In this document: positions 4,908 to 5,092 of the stretch, one piece after another | Position numbering within the stretch: the stretch's first letter is position 1 | How the letters are laid out: each line of letters begins with the position of its first letter | NCBI GenBank assembly: GCA_014379795.1 | Contig: JACMLC010000144.1 | Coordinates: forward strand, 1 to 5,092 | Direction of reading: 5' to 3' | DNA: 5,092 nt | From: Pyrinomonadaceae bacterium | GTDB lineage: Bacteria > Acidobacteriota > Blastocatellia > Pyrinomonadales > Pyrinomonadaceae | The notes under the pieces: generated by a model | Databases searched by the model: none | What the model was told of the DNA's origin: nothing | What the model saw: only the letters and a program-made list of their open reading frames with translations | Program-made: the position numbers and the translations under genes

Positions 4908-4935
4908 ATGATAAGCGCGAAAAAATTTATGTCAA
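4908..4935 (-). promoter_or_regulatory. Predicted sigma70-type promoter of mrp
   Basis: On the - strand a perfect -35 box TTGACA (4935-4930) is followed after 16 nt by TATCAT (4913-4908), which matches the -10 consensus at five of six positions. Transcription would start about 4902-4900, only 3-5 nt before the mrp ATG at 4897. This gives an almost leaderless mRNA, which fits the missing Shine-Dalgarno sequence. Confidence 0.65.
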
Positions 4936-4963
4936 CCGGAGAGCTGAGCTAATTGCCCGTCTT

Positions 4964-5025
4964 CCTTTGCGCCTTTGCGCCTTTGCGCCTTTGCGGGAGA
5001 TGATTTTCCCGCAAAGACGCAAAGG
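4964..5025. repeat. Octamer-repeat hairpin upstream of mrp
   Basis: Four perfect tandem copies of CCTTTGCG (4964-4995) are followed, after a short loop, by the inverted units CGCAAAGA and CGCAAAGG (5010-5025). Bases 4980-4998 pair with 5007-5025 at 18 of 19 positions around an 8-nt loop, which makes it the tightest hairpin in the window. The unit is 8 nt, not 7 as in the operon spacers. It lies 28 bp beyond the mrp -35 box, between mrp and whatever lies to the right. There is no T-run, so a terminator role is not supported. Confidence 0.9.
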
Positions 5026-5064
5026 GGTTGAGCCAATTCGATGTCGCTCTGCTAAACTTTTATC

Positions 5065-5092
5065 ATGTCTTATTATGCAGGCCGCATCCAAG
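5065..5092 (+). CDS. Possible start of a divergent gene (first 9 codons, cut by window edge)
   Basis: An ATG at 5065 opens a frame reading MSYYAGRIQ to the end of the window. There is no Shine-Dalgarno sequence, but an extended -10-like TGCTAAACT (5050-5058) lies 6 nt upstream, which would give a leaderless transcript. Nine codons cannot identify a product, and an unrelated non-coding end is equally possible. Confidence 0.22.

Overview
The window holds the 3' part of a leftward-to-rightward translation and protein-targeting operon on the + strand, ffh(partial)-rpsP-khpA-rimM-trmD-rplS. This is a gene order conserved across many bacteria. It is followed by a convergent two-gene iron-sulfur cluster set on the - strand, mrp-erpA. 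The sequence is clearly bacterial and moderately GC-rich. The protein style and the unusual tandem-repeat spacers suggest a member of Acidobacteriota, perhaps Blastocatellia-like, but that is inference and no marker here settles it.

Region 1-3211 encodes the C-terminal half of the SRP GTPase Ffh, ribosomal protein bS16, the KH-domain RNA-binding protein KhpA, the 30S maturation factor RimM, the tRNA m1G37 methyltransferase TrmD and ribosomal protein bL19. khpA and rimM overlap by ATGA. Each of the other four junctions holds a different inverted repeat built of heptanucleotide tandem units. The left arm starts 0-5 nt after the upstream stop codon, and the right arm ends at or just before the next ribosome binding site or start codon. 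This is the most striking feature of the window. A perfect 11-bp hairpin flanked by A/T-rich runs lies between rplS and erpA and should terminate transcription from both sides.

Region 3298-4897 (- strand) encodes an ErpA/IscA-type Fe-S carrier and, upstream of it, an Mrp/ApbC-family P-loop Fe-S carrier ATPase. mrp is frameshifted inside a (CT)7 dinucleotide tract. One extra CT unit would restore a 360-residue protein of exactly the expected family spacing, so this is either a lost repeat unit (real, possibly phase-variable) or an assembly error. A good sigma70-type promoter sits so close to the mrp start that the transcript would be nearly leaderless.

Region 4898-5092 is intergenic: the mrp promoter, a strong octanucleotide-repeat hairpin, and possibly the first codons of a divergent gene at the window edge.
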